DNA from: Amaranthus tricolor
Taxonomy: Eukaryota; Streptophyta; Magnoliopsida; Caryophyllales; Amaranthaceae
Direction: 5' to 3'
DNA length: 64,000 nt
NCBI RefSeq assembly: GCF_026212465.1
Contig: NC_080049.1
Coordinates: forward strand, 21,034,194-21,098,193
In this document: positions 1 to 10,623 of the stretch, one piece after another
How positions within the stretch are numbered: position 1 is the stretch's first letter
Layout: every line of letters begins with the position of its first letter
Notes under the pieces: model-generated
Seen by the model: the letters and a program-made list of their open reading frames with translations, nothing else
What the model was told of the DNA's origin: nothing
The model's database searches: none
Made by a program: the position numbers and the translations under genes

Positions 1-2199
1 TCTTTTAGATGCTTGAAATATGAATAGGCTCAACGCATACTCAGACACAAGGGTTATTGTGAAACGTCCAAGTTGATGATTACTTGGCATGTGCATTGCC
101 AGATGCCGAGCCTACATGGCATTGCGATTCTGCCACATTAGTACTCAAATGACTTTGGATTCAGGCCTGTCACAGGTGAGTGGTGACCTTTGGTATGGAT
201 TAAGGGCTAATTTTACTAATGCAACAGAAGACTTCTGGGGTCACAACTCACAAGACTAAAAGTAGAAAAGCTAAAGAGAATATTATACCTTGAAACAGAA
301 CAAAAGTTTAATAAGTTTTATATGGTCAAGCTGCTTTTTCAGTTTGACATCCCCATTTTTGCTAGCATGATTTTTAGTTTTTGTTGGTTTATAATATTGG
401 TTTTCTAGTTCAATTTGCACTTAAGATTTATTTTTTAGTTTGACTAAAAAAGTTTAAATGGAAGTAATTTGGTTTGGTTCAATATAAAATGTGACCTAAT
501 TTGATTTGAATTGAATTAAAAGATCATATTTTGGCCCCTAGACTCGTAAGACCCTATACTTTTAAGTTTGGATATGAGACCAACCAAAACCTGATCCTTG
601 TCCATCTCTAGTAGAAACTATTCCATATCTCTCGGGTAGCATTCCTTATAAAAGGGTGTGTTATAGGCTAAGTGATCTTCAAAATCCATCTTTTAACTAT
701 TTAAAAAATAAGCTTTTTATTTAAAAATTCACAAAATAAGCATATTGAAAAAGCTATTTCTGAAATAAGCTTCCTTTTATCTAAACGTTTAGTCAGGCTT
801 AACAAAAACGAACAACAGTAAGAAAATTTTAAAAAGAAAAAATTCCTAGTCCTTAGTTTCTTGTTAGTAACAACAAACAAATAAGTGATGTTCAAACAAG
901 GTTAACTCCTTGTTTGTTGTTAATAACAGTGAATAAGGAATTGACTGTCTTTGGCCAACACTCCTTTATTAGATGTTACTAAATGTAAACAAATGGCTCA
1001 CATACTTTTTTTGACTGTTGTGAGTGTTCCAACTAGCATATATTTAGTTCGTTGTTACTAACAACGAACAAGTGTCCCATAAAATCGATCAAAATGCTTA
1101 CATTCAATTCATCTAAAGTCACATTCTTCTCTCGAGTATTCTTTAAAAATATACAGTGGTCATAAGTTTAGCCAATGTATGGAGCTCTAATTCCTTTGTT
1201 TTAGTATTCTTAAAAAGCCACTAACATATAAGATTTTTTTCAAATAGTATGGTCGTTGTTTTGCTGCTTGTCCGTTTTATGATGATGAAATATTGGGTTA
1301 TATACTTTATGTTGATTAATCTGGACGACATAAAATGGCAAAAAGATATTAAGCTTGATAAAGAGAACAAAAAGCTTGAATTGAGTTAGATAGCTTGAAG
1401 AAACTAGTTGAGATAAGCTCCAATGGCCTGGTTTGAATATTTTTTAAATAAAATGGCATAATGATTTGAAATATGTTTGATAGACAATACTTTATTTATC
1501 CGTACTCGGTGCTAATGATATGGTTATGTATCAATGTAATATCCGGTACGTGCTATTACTAACGTATCCCTTTGCAAGGCATTCTCATACATCATGGGTG
1601 AAGATTAGGGATGGACATGGGGCGGATATGGAGCGCGTTCAGTCAAATTCGGGTTCGGAACTATTTATTTATAAGAGATTCAGATTCGATTTCGGACCCT
1701 AAGAGTCTAAAATTTTCAGACCCAGACCCAGACCTTGATGGGTCTAGGATTCTTAATGAGTCTAAAAAGAAATATATTGTCGAATTTGAGTCTTTTAAGT
1801 TATTTTATTTTTGTATTTTTATAAGAGAGTTATTAACATATTTTATAAATATTTAATACTAATTTAAACATCACATTTTAATTCTACAACTGAGTTAACA
1901 GAAACTCCCGTTAAACATGCTGGAACAATGATAGACAATAAAAAGATTTTGCAATTTGGAAACTACTGAAGATGGGAAATAAACTGCATCAAATAAAAAG
2001 CATTTACAAATTTCAAGGCCTGCATGCTTCTCTAAATAACCAAAGCCAACTTGATTAAGTATACTCCGGTTAGATTAAGCGGCTATTTTGCATTGTGCAT
2101 GCAAATGATTATCAAAATTTAGTTCATGACAAATAAATCACAATAAAAGACAAAAATATTAATTATATATTTAACATAACTTTTTTTACTTTGAATTAC
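1..2199. other. AT-rich intergenic DNA, no gene seen
   Basis: No open reading frame here resembles a protein I recognise. The only structure I can point to is a set of related short inverted repeats between about 850 and 1070, ending in a perfect 10-bp-arm palindrome at 1048-1068. A somewhat GC-richer patch at about 1604-1770 resembles a fragment of an old transposon end, but no partner end or target duplication could be found. Confidence 0.6.
1048..1068. repeat. perfect palindrome, 10-bp arms, 1-nt centre
   Basis: Left arm TTCGTTGTTA, centre C, right arm TAACAACGAA. Related imperfect versions lie at about 855-880 and 908-930, suggesting remnants of an inverted-repeat element. Role unknown. 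Confidence 0.6.
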
Positions 2200-2431
2200 G
2201 AGATAAAATTATGAGTTTTTTAGATAAAAAATAACATACCACTTTATGCTAACAAAAATAAATATTACATTAATTTATATTAAGTATTACAATTACTAAT
2301 AACACATTTCAAATCAAATTTAACATAAAAATGTGTAATATTATTTTATAACAGTTTAAGAGAAAAAAAATAATATTTTAATAAAAAATTTAAGTGACTT
2401 ACATAAAGATAGTCATAACCTGAATCATATT
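2200..2431. repeat. Left part of duplicated BBE-locus segment (copy A)
   Basis: About 230 bp that closely match 29448-29686. The match stops exactly where the TAT element begins and resumes at its other side (24549), so this is the outer edge of a duplicated segment later split by the retrotransposon. Copy B at 29682-29686 has a single ATATT and serves as the empty target site. Confidence 0.8.
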
Positions 2432-3117
2432 TGTCATGGTATCGTTTATTTAATTTATTTATTTAAATTATTTACGTCATATTACCTTATTGCCCCTTGA
2501 CCTTTCGCATTGACTTTGACTGTTGGTTAATGGGCTTTCCTTTGGATCTCTCATCTTCTCCGTATGGCCCATAAGGTTTCTACTTCCTGGATACCTTAAC
2601 TTCCCTCCTTGGAAGTAACTGCCTGTTTGACCTAACTTCCCACTCACTCACATTGACTGGTCATCCTTCTTCCAAGGCTGATAACTGTTCCTTCTTCCCA
2701 TGACCACTCCACCTCCCATTACTCCCACTACTCCCATGATACTACACCTCTTCTTAGAAATAACTTCCCTTCCTCACCATTATAAATAGGGGCTACCATC
2801 AAGAAGGGAGGGGCATCTGAAAATAATCCTCTTAAGCATCCTTGCTCATACTCCACTTCATTAGCCTACCAACACTCCAATAACATCACCCACTGCATCC
2901 TTTTGTATTCATTCTGTAATCGCTAACTCCATATTCTCATATCCACGTTCTAACTTGAGCGTCGGAGGGGTTTTCCGGGAGATCACCCCCCGGACAAGGC
3001 TAACGTGTTGAGTTGCAGGAATTCAAATCGCTACCTTTCACGAGCAGCCGTTTCATATAACGCTTCCGTTCACAGTATTGTAAGTGTCTTGCATTTCCTC
3101 GTATCGTTACCGAAACA
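2432..3117 (+). repeat. 5' LTR of the TAT element
   Basis: Starts TGTCATGGTATCG and ends CCGAAACA. A TATA box (TATAAATA) lies at 2781-2788, so transcription probably starts about 30 bp downstream. Matches 23863-24548 over its full length with about nine substitutions. Confidence 0.95.
2781..2788 (+). promoter_or_regulatory. TATA box of TAT 5' LTR
   Basis: TATAAATA in a GC-richer context; the same motif is at 24212-24219 in the 3' LTR. Confidence 0.75.
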
Positions 3118-3120
3118 GTT

Positions 3121-3138
3121 TGGCGCCGTCTGTGGGGA
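3121..3138 (+). other. Primer binding site of the TAT element
   Basis: TGGCGCCGTCTGTGGGGA, three bases after the LTR. It begins with TGG, the complement of the tRNA CCA tail, as a minus-strand primer site should. I do not assign the tRNA species with certainty. Confidence 0.85.
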
Positions 3139-3154
3139 ATCTAAACAAAAAGTC

Positions 3155-4357
3155 ATGGCTCCTAAGAAGAATCCCACACAAACCGCAACCCTGCATAGCA
3201 CAGATACAGACACTTCCGCGAGTCACGCTAACAATCAAGCCGTGACTCGCCGTGATCTGGACATGCTAGCACGCAACCTTACTGCCGCTTTTACTGAAAA
3301 GCTCCGCGCCGTCATAAGTAATACTCCCACTCAACAACGAGTATTAGAAGATATGGCAGACCAAATTAAAAACTTGCAGGAACGGATCGAACCCCATCAG
3401 GAGGTACCAAAGTCCCATGAATCTCAAGATGGGAATTCGAGGACTTCCCACTCCAGCAGGCGTAATAAGAAAAGGCGGGAAAGATCGAGAACCCACACGG
3501 ACGTTAGCAGGAGTGATCCACAGGACAAAGTGTCCAAAACCGCCTCTCGGGATGCCCGAACCTTCCTAGAAAGCAAAAAGCATAAGGCATCCGAAAGAGT
3601 CCAGTCGCTGGTGGATCGACGGAGGCAAGAGAGGAAGAGGGCGCAGCTGGTAGGATCTAGCCATCCAGCGAGTCCAGTAACCATGCCGCGGAACGAAGTC
3701 GAGGTCAATATCCTCCCTGGAGATCCTACGCCGATAATCTCTCCAATGGCTCCTGAAATACTAAACATTCCTAATTAGGGGAAAATAAAAATCCCAAATA
3801 TGGCAGCATTTGACAGCACGTCGTGCCCCGAGGAACACTTGATGGCGTACAAGAATTTGATGGTGCTGCACACTACCAACCTTTCCTTGTGGTGTAAATT
3901 CTTCCCAACTACTCTTACGGGAGCAGCCTTGACATGGTACACCTCCCTTCCAGGAGGAAGTATCCACAATTTTGCCCAACTAGAAGGCAAGTTTCTGGGC
4001 CACTTTATAGCCTCAAGAAGGCAGGAGAAATCAAACTTCCACCTACTTAGTATCACTCAATTGGAAGGAGAGTCCATATCCTCCTATCTTAAGAAGTTCC
4101 ATGAGGCGGTGCTAGAGGTGACGGATTTAGAGGAATTAGTCGCCTTAAACGCCCTAATCAATGGAATGAAGGCTCAAAGGCTCAAGTTTCAGTTGGTGGA
4201 GAGCCAGGTGAAGACATATGCGGAGGCCATGAAGCAGTGTCAAAGTTATGTCACAGCCTCCGAGATATGTCAGGCACATGACCCCAAGAGGCGGAAGTCT
4301 GACAAGAAGGACGTCGCAACTCCCCATCAATCCTCGAGGAACAGAGAAGAGCCCTAG
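3155..4357 (+). pseudogene. TAT gag, interrupted by an in-frame stop
   Basis: Starts at the first ATG after the primer site. The N-terminal part (3155-3778) is basic and rich in Arg/Lys/Ser, typical of the variable gag head. It ends at TAG 3776-3778, but the same frame continues and from 3800 encodes the retrotransposon capsid domain (Retrotrans_gag type; motifs CPEEHLMAYK, ALTWYTSLP, SYLKKFHEAV). That stretch stops at 4357, and the zinc-knuckle part of gag continues in another frame from about 4491. So there is one nonsense mutation and at least one frame change between capsid and nucleocapsid. The product would be the structural shell protein that packages the element RNA in the cytoplasm. 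Confidence 0.85.
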
Positions 4358-4490
4358 TCGAGGAGGGAAAGAAATTACATGCCGCGTCGTCCTGCCCCCC
4401 TTCTGACATGGGACCCCCACGATCCCGTCACATTTATACCACGGAAGGGGAGTCCAGAACGCGCAATTTGTTAGACGGGGAAACGACCCG

Positions 4491-6512
4491 ATGTTTAATC
4501 GAAACAGAAGGGATATTTTCTTTGCCGTTCGAGACAAGTTGCCAACTCCACCTCCCACTACCACTCCTTCCGACAGGCGCAATTACAATCCGTGGTGTGA
4601 CTACCACAAGGAGCACGGCCATACCCTGGCCCAATGTCGCGAACTCAAACGTAACCTACATCAACTGGCCGATGAAGGAAAGCTTTCCAGGTTCCTCAAC
4701 AGGAGGGACTATGAGGCGGGAAGAGAAGCGAACAGAAGGCCGTGGAATCAAAGACGCGGATCCTCCAAGAGGGAAGAGGCAAAGCACTTGCAGCCCATGC
4801 CCATACGTTTCACGGTAGTGGATCTCACTTTCCCCTACAACGCCATCATGGGACTTCCCCTCATTAACAAAATCAAAGCTGCAATCTTTCCTCATCAACT
4901 CTTGCTGCAATTTGAGCGGGATGATGGGCAAGTAGGCATCCTCAAGGGAGATCAGGTAACGGCCCGCCAATGCCTCATAAACACTCTGAAGCGTGGACAT
5001 TCCGCGACACCCGCCAAGAGGGAAAGGGAAGACCAAGACGCTCCCGCCGTCATGAGCATGTATATGGAAAACCCTAGCACACATGAAAGGCCTCGACCCA
5101 TAGAACGATACGAGGAAGTAGACATGTTTGAGGGGAAGCAAGTCAAGATAGGGAAAGATCTTCCTGATACGATCAAACAAGATATCGTGGCCACCATTGC
5201 TGAGTTCCGCGACGTCTTCGCCTTCAGCACGAAAGAAATGCCTGGCATCCCTACTAGCGTCATGTGTCATAAACTTAACATAAGACCAGGCCACAAAACA
5301 GTGAAGCAAAAGCTGCGGCATCAAGGAAAAGAGCCGACCGAGGCCGCCAAAGAAGAAGTTGAAAAATTGCTGAGAGCCGGATTTATTAGAGAATGCAAAT
5401 ACTCTGATTGGCTATCAAATGTCGTCCTCGTGAAGAAACCGAACGACAAATGGAGGATGTGCGTCGATTTCACGGATTTGAATAAGGCGTGTCCCAAGGA
5501 CGTCTATCCACTCCCAAAAATAGATCGCCTGGTGGACTCCACAGCAGGCCATGCGCTATTAAGTTTCATGGATGCCAATGCCGGATATCATCAGATCACA
5601 ATGGCGCCGGAGGACCAACCACACACGGCCTTCATTACTAGCATGGGTGTCTACTGCTACAAAGTCATGCCCTTCGGGTTAAAAAATGCTGGAGCCACCT
5701 ATCAGAGAATGGTAAACAAGGTTTTCCAATCTCAGATTGGACGGAATTTAGAGGTATACGTGGATGACATGATAACAAAGAGCAAGCACGCAACTCAGCA
5801 CGCCGCAGACTTGCGTGAAACGTTCAATACCCTCCGTAAACACCAGATGAAGCTCAATCCGGACAAGTGCGTGTTCGGGGTCACCGGAGGAAAGTGTCTC
5901 GGCTTCTTGGTAGACGAGCGGGGCATCGAAGCAAATCCAGATAAGATTCATGCCATTCAAAACATGAGATCCCCCACCTCCGTAAAAGAAGTACCAAAGC
6001 TCACGGGGTGTATAGCTGCTCTAGGAAGATTCCTTTCAAAGTCCGCGGACAAATGCTTACCTTTCTTCAAAACGATAAAGCAACAGAAATTCGAATGGAC
6101 CACGGAAGCAGAAGAGTCTTTCCGCCAGCTTAAGGAGCACCTATCGGCCTTGCCAAAACTAGTTTCGCCCATCAACGGGGAAAAGCTAGTCTTCTATGTC
6201 TCTGTCTCCGAATACTCGTTATCCGGAGTGCTTGTGGCGGAAAGGGAAAAGAAGCAGCTCCCAATATACTATGTGAGTCATGCATTCCGTGGCTCGGAAG
6301 GGAACTATTGCGAAGTGGAAAAGGTCATATTTGCGATAGTGATGGCCAGCAGGAAATTGAAGCCATACTTTCAGTCCAACCAGATCATTGTCCGGACTGA
6401 TCAACCTTTAAAAAAAGATTCTGGAAGGGAAAAACAAGTCAAGCCGCGTCACAGATTGGGCAAACCAGCTAGCAGATTTCGGCATCGAGTACAAACCTCG
6501 AACAGCAATTAA
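4491..6512 (+). pseudogene. TAT nucleocapsid, protease remnant, reverse transcriptase, RNase H
   Basis: Open for 673 codons. Near the N terminus is the nucleocapsid knuckle CDYHKEHGHTLAQC. Next comes only the C-terminal half of the protease (YNAIMGLPLINKIKAA); the part carrying the catalytic Asp-Gly/Ser signature is missing, as if deleted around 4795. Reverse transcriptase is well preserved: VDFTDLNKACPKDVYPLP, MPFGLKNAGATYQRMV and the catalytic YVDD (about 5758). RNase H follows (YYVSHAFRGSEGNYCEVEK, RTDQPL). The frame is lost in the A-run at 6410-6416, which has one A too many relative to the continuing frame; residues after that are out of frame and the real continuation leads into the next segment. 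Loss of protease and the frameshift make it non-functional on its own. Confidence 0.9.
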
Positions 6513-8287
6513 AGCACAAGCTTTGGCCGACTTTATTGCTGAAAGCACTTCCCCCCCCTCCTGCTGAACTTAATCAAGAATGGAAATTATATGTAGACGG
6601 GTCTTCAACACAATCGGCGAGTGGGGCCGGACTCCTCATTGTGTCTTCCGCCGGGGTCCGTATGGAAAGGGCGGTCAGATTCGAGTTCGCGGCATCCAAC
6701 AATGAGGCCGAATACGAAGCATTACTGATGGGGCTGAAAATCTGCTATGAGGCAGGGGCTAAAGAATTGGCCGCATTCTCTGACTCCCAATTAATAGTGG
6801 GGCAAGTAAACGGGGAATTCGAGGCTAAAGATGATAGCATGAAAATGTATCTGCAGCAAGTGAAGGACTTTGTTCCAAAGTTTGATAAGTTCACGTTGGA
6901 GCACATTCCACGATCCCAAAATGCCCAAGCCGATTCCCTAGCAAAACTTGCCAGCTCCGCAGATACTTCCGCGGCTCGTGATATAATCTGGGAAGTGCTC
7001 CCTAACCCCAGCATCAACTTCATGGTCGATACCATCGACAGATCTGAAACATGGATGGGGCCATACGTTAAGTACTTACGAGATCAAATGCTCCCCCATG
7101 ACGAGAATCAAGCCAAAATGATCCAGAAGAAGGCCAAGTGGTTCGAACTTCACGAAGGAACGCTCTATAAAAAGTCATACACGCATCCCCTTCTGAAATG
7201 TGTTGCTCCTGAAGAAGGAAACTATATTCTACGGGAAATACACGAAGGTGGATGCGGAATACACCAGGGAGTGCGAACTATCATTAGCAAAGTCCTTAGA
7301 AGTGGATATTATTGGCCTTCACTCCGGAAAGACGCGGAAGAATTGATCCGACGGTGTCCTGAATGTCAGTATCACTCAAAGATAGGGAGGAAGCCCTATA
7401 ATTACTCGACCGTCTTGCAAGCCGTCCTGCCCTTCGACAAGTGGGGTATGGATCTCCTTGGCCCCTTTCCACCAGCAAAGGGGCAGCGCAAGTTCATCAT
7501 TGTGGCTATTGATTACTTCACCAAGTACGTAGAAGCAGAGGCTCTTAGTTCAATCACAGACAAACAAGTCTGTCAGTTCTTATGGCGGAACATCATCACA
7601 AGATACTGTATACCGCGGGTGATCATAACGGATAATGGAAGACAATTTGTCAGCAAGAACACCATTGAGTATTGCGACAAATTCCACATCCAAATCAGAT
7701 TTAGTTCTGTGTCAAGGCCGCAAACTAATGGTCAAGTCGAGTCCGCCAACAAGGAGATACTAAATGGTATCAAAAAGAAGATAGAAGGGGTCAAGGGCAA
7801 TTGGGATGAAGAACTACCCGGAATCTTATGGGCCAGTCGAACCACCGTCAAAGAGGCCACGGGGCACACACCGTTCTCTTTAGTGTACGGGTCCGAAGCC
7901 GTACTCCCAGTGGAAATAGGAGTACCCTCTACAAGGATCACCTACTACTCGTATGACGAGAACGAAGTGGGAAAAAGAGCAAACTTAGACCTACTACCAG
8001 AGACAAGAGGAAATGCACTGCTGAGATCGATGGCCCAAAAGCAGAAGATGATTCGTAGCTTCAACCGCCATGTCAAAACAAGACGTATTCAGGTCAATGA
8101 TCTCGTCCTCCGCAAAGTCGAAGCTACTGGGAAAATAGTTGAAAAAGGAAAGTTAGGGGCCAACTGGGACGGACATTTCAAAGTCACCCGTGTCATCAAA
8201 CCAGGAACGTTCGAACTAGAAGACATGAAAGGGAAAAAACTACCCCGTCCATGGAATGGAGACCACTTAAAGAAATTCTTCATTTAA
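6418..8287 (+). pseudogene. TAT second RNase H plus integrase segment
   Basis: Continues pol in the frame downstream of the 6410-6416 A-run; the track is open from about 6418 to the TAA at 8285-8287. First comes an archaeal-type RNase H (LYVDGSSTQSASGAGLLIVS, NNEAEYEALLMGLKICYEAG, FSDSQLIVGQVNGEF), the feature that defines TAT elements. Integrase follows with the HHCC zinc site (GCGIHQGVRT ... CPECQ), catalytic D (GMDLLGPFPP), D (IITDNGRQF) and E (NGQVESANKEIL), and a C-terminal DNA-binding module ending at KKFFI. All catalytic residues visible in this part are kept. It is a pseudogene only because of the upstream damage. Confidence 0.9.
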
Positions 8288-8492
8288 TAAAATTTGCAAG
8301 GGGAAATCAGTGAAATAAGTGAATCAGTGACTCAGTCTTATCAGCATTAATCCGCGACCACCTCCATTCCGCAACATAGTTGCGTTGTCATTCGAAATCA
8401 TTTCTGTCATCGTCATTTGTATTCTTATCAATCATTTATAACAGAAGTTTCGTTTTCAGATTATCCGGCTCTTATGTTCCCAAGTACTCGGC
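8288..8492 (+). other. TAT 3' non-coding start, up to the nested insertion
   Basis: Short non-coding stretch after integrase. Its last five bases, TCGGC (8488-8492), are the target duplication of the nested SIRE element and recur at 18309-18313. Confidence 0.8.
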
Positions 8493-8753
8493 TGTTGATT
8501 CAATTAGGAACGGGAACAACAACAAGAGGGGGGGTGAATTGTTGTCGTTGCAAGTTTAAGCGATTGTGCCCTGTTTTTGCGGAATTATTCAAAATAAACA
8601 AAGCTTAAACTAAGAGCAAAATAATAAGAGAGACACACGATTTTACGTGGAAACCTTTTGGGCCTAAACAAAAGGAAAAACCACGACCACTTGGGATTTC
8701 TAACAACTTCACTATGTTTAAGGCAATTAGTTACAATTACAATAAACACCTTA

Positions 8754-8865
8754 CTTCACTCGAAGCGAAACAACTAGGCCAACTCTTCACTCTCTAATTG
8801 CTTTACTCAAAGCAACAAACTTAGCTTTACAATAAGCTAATCCTCTCTAGCTTCACTAAAAGCTA
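8754..8865 (-). other. Hairpin row in SIRE LTR (3' copy)
   Basis: Four consecutive short inverted repeats with similar loops, for example TTGCTTTACTCAAAGCAA (8798-8815), TTAGCTTTACAATAAGCTAA (8821-8840) and TAGCTTCACTAAAAGCTA (8848-8865), plus a weaker one at 8754-8767. On the minus strand they lie downstream of the TATA motif, so they would be in the element RNA. The same row is at 17132-17243, and a diverged version with five members is in the solo LTR at 62875-63015. Confidence 0.7.
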
Positions 8866-9105
8866 TCTAACTTCCCCCTTAGACTCACCCGAGTCTAATT
8901 ACATAAACTCTCAAAAACCCTTACAAAAAGGATAGAAATTCTCTAAAATAAATCAAAGAGTTGCATCAAGAAAATATTATAATTTAATTGGCAATTTTGA
9001 GAACAAAATATTTCTTGTAAAATCCAACAAAAACGTATGAAAAATACTTAAGCACAAAACGTTGGATTACTTTACTTCACTTAAAAAAAACGGAACTATC
9101 TTGCA

Positions 9106-9113
9106 ATTTATAG
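9106..9113 (-). promoter_or_regulatory. TATA motif in SIRE LTR
   Basis: Minus strand reads TATAAATT. The equivalent in the 5' LTR, which would drive transcription, is at 17484-17491. Confidence 0.55.
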
Positions 9114-9931
9114 AAAATAATATCCCTAAGAAAATGGAATAATCCAATCCATCATCCCACTATCAAGAGATCATGGGAGTAATGTGGATTAAGCAAACAC
9201 ACGGTTATTTCCATAAGATTTGATTAAGTCAAATCACACGTGTACATAAACAATAACCGCTGTTCCCTTAATAACCGCTGTTCCCTAAAGTAGCAGTTTC
9301 TTCAGTAGTAATTCCTGTTCCCCAAATTAATGGCTGGAACTTCATGCTATATTTAGAAAACGGTTAATCTTAGTGGGAATGATTGCTTGCTTATTTTTAG
9401 GAATAAAGACCGGTTAGAAAGATTTGCTAAGACCAATTCAAAGTTAGTTAATTCTATTTTTAACAAATCCAGGATTTACTAAAAATAGATCCTAAAATAA
9501 AGGATCTTAACAAATAAATCGTGATTTCATTTTCTTTAACAAAAACGATTTGCCAATTAACTTTAATAAATTTTTACTGCAACAATTTAATTTAAAATAC
9601 ATTAACAAAAAAAAAAAATTAAAATATGATAACCAGAATTTTTAGTCAACGTAGTCAACCTTCAGCTCAGGAACAGTGTGCTGTCTCCAGACTTCAGTTT
9701 AGCTAGAACATCCAACTTGGGAACAGTAGATCTGCTGTCTCCATTTTACATCCCAAGCGATATGCTTCTCCTAACCTCTTTTGAAACCTTTTGACATGTA
9801 CGTTTCCATAAGCTAAGGCATAGGTACTATCAACGATCATAATCATAATCGGATATCGACCTGCACAATCTCTAAAAATATGTTCGCTTAAAATAAAGTG
9901 TAGTCATCATCAAAACTCAAGAGGTCCAACA

Positions 9932-9945
9932 AATTCCCCCTTTTT
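9932..9945 (-). other. Polypurine tract of the SIRE element
   Basis: On the minus strand AAAAAGGGGGAATT lies immediately before the LTR start, the expected plus-strand primer. A near copy (AAAAGGGGGAATATT on the minus strand) lies about 400 bp upstream at 10333-10347. Repeated polypurine tracts before the 3' LTR are known in Sireviruses. Confidence 0.85.
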
Positions 9946-10620
9946 GATGATGACAAACTTTTCAAACAAACTTAAAAACAAAATAGAGTAAACCAATGTT
10001 GAAGAGTATGTTAGAGATCAAAACAACTCTTCTTAACTAAATATCATGAAACCAGTTACTCTAGAAATAATCAAAACAACAACTTTATGTTATTTCAGCA
10101 TAAAATCAAACAATGAGAAAAATGTAGATTTAATCCATAATCATCCATAATCAGAGCTAAAAGAAATTAGCATAAACAAACAACTAACCAAAACCAGAAA
10201 TCAGTATCTTAATCTTTACAACTAACAACACAAACATCAGAAAAACAAACCAGCACCTTAATCCATAAGTCCAACATAATAGATTTAACTAGATCTTAAA
10301 CATGCTCAAGCATTATTTAAGTTTGTGTCAAATATTCCCCCTTTTGACATCATTCAAAAAGAAGATAAGCAATCAAACCACAGCACTAAACATATAGTTA
10401 TAGTCAAAGAGAGAATAAGGATGCACAAATTAAAAAGCAATAACAATGAATGCAAGCATGATAAGCAATGACTAATCAAACCTAACAGTTAGTAGCATAT
10501 GTAAAAAAGGTTTAACAAAGTTAACAATGTTTAAGAGGTGTACCCCAGCTGGTACCAAAAGACAAAGAAATTGTTTGGTGACAGAGATAGTAGCAATGAA
10601 ACATAAAAGATATTAAAGGA
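9946..10620 (-). other. SIRE 3' untranslated region
   Basis: A-rich on the plus strand with no ORF. It holds the second polypurine-like tract at 10333-10347 but nothing else I recognise. Confidence 0.6.
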
Positions 10621-10623
10621 GAA

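Larger units (their letters stand above)
8493..9931 (-). repeat. 3' LTR of the SIRE element
   Basis: 1439 bp; on the minus strand it begins TGTTGGACCTC and ends ATTGAATCAACA. It contains a TATA motif (9106-9113), three CTGTTCC motifs at about 9268-9332, a duplicated GGAGACAGC / CTGTTCC module at 9670-9745 and a row of small hairpins at 8754-8865. Confidence 0.95.

Noticed and set aside
1604..1770. Possible hAT terminus (AGGGATGGACATGGGG)
   Set aside because: Only one end-like motif, with no partner and no target duplication.
4656..5324. 222-codon ORF on the minus strand under the TAT pol
   Set aside because: Lies entirely opposite well-supported gag-pol coding sequence and resembles no family; a shadow of codon bias on the other strand.
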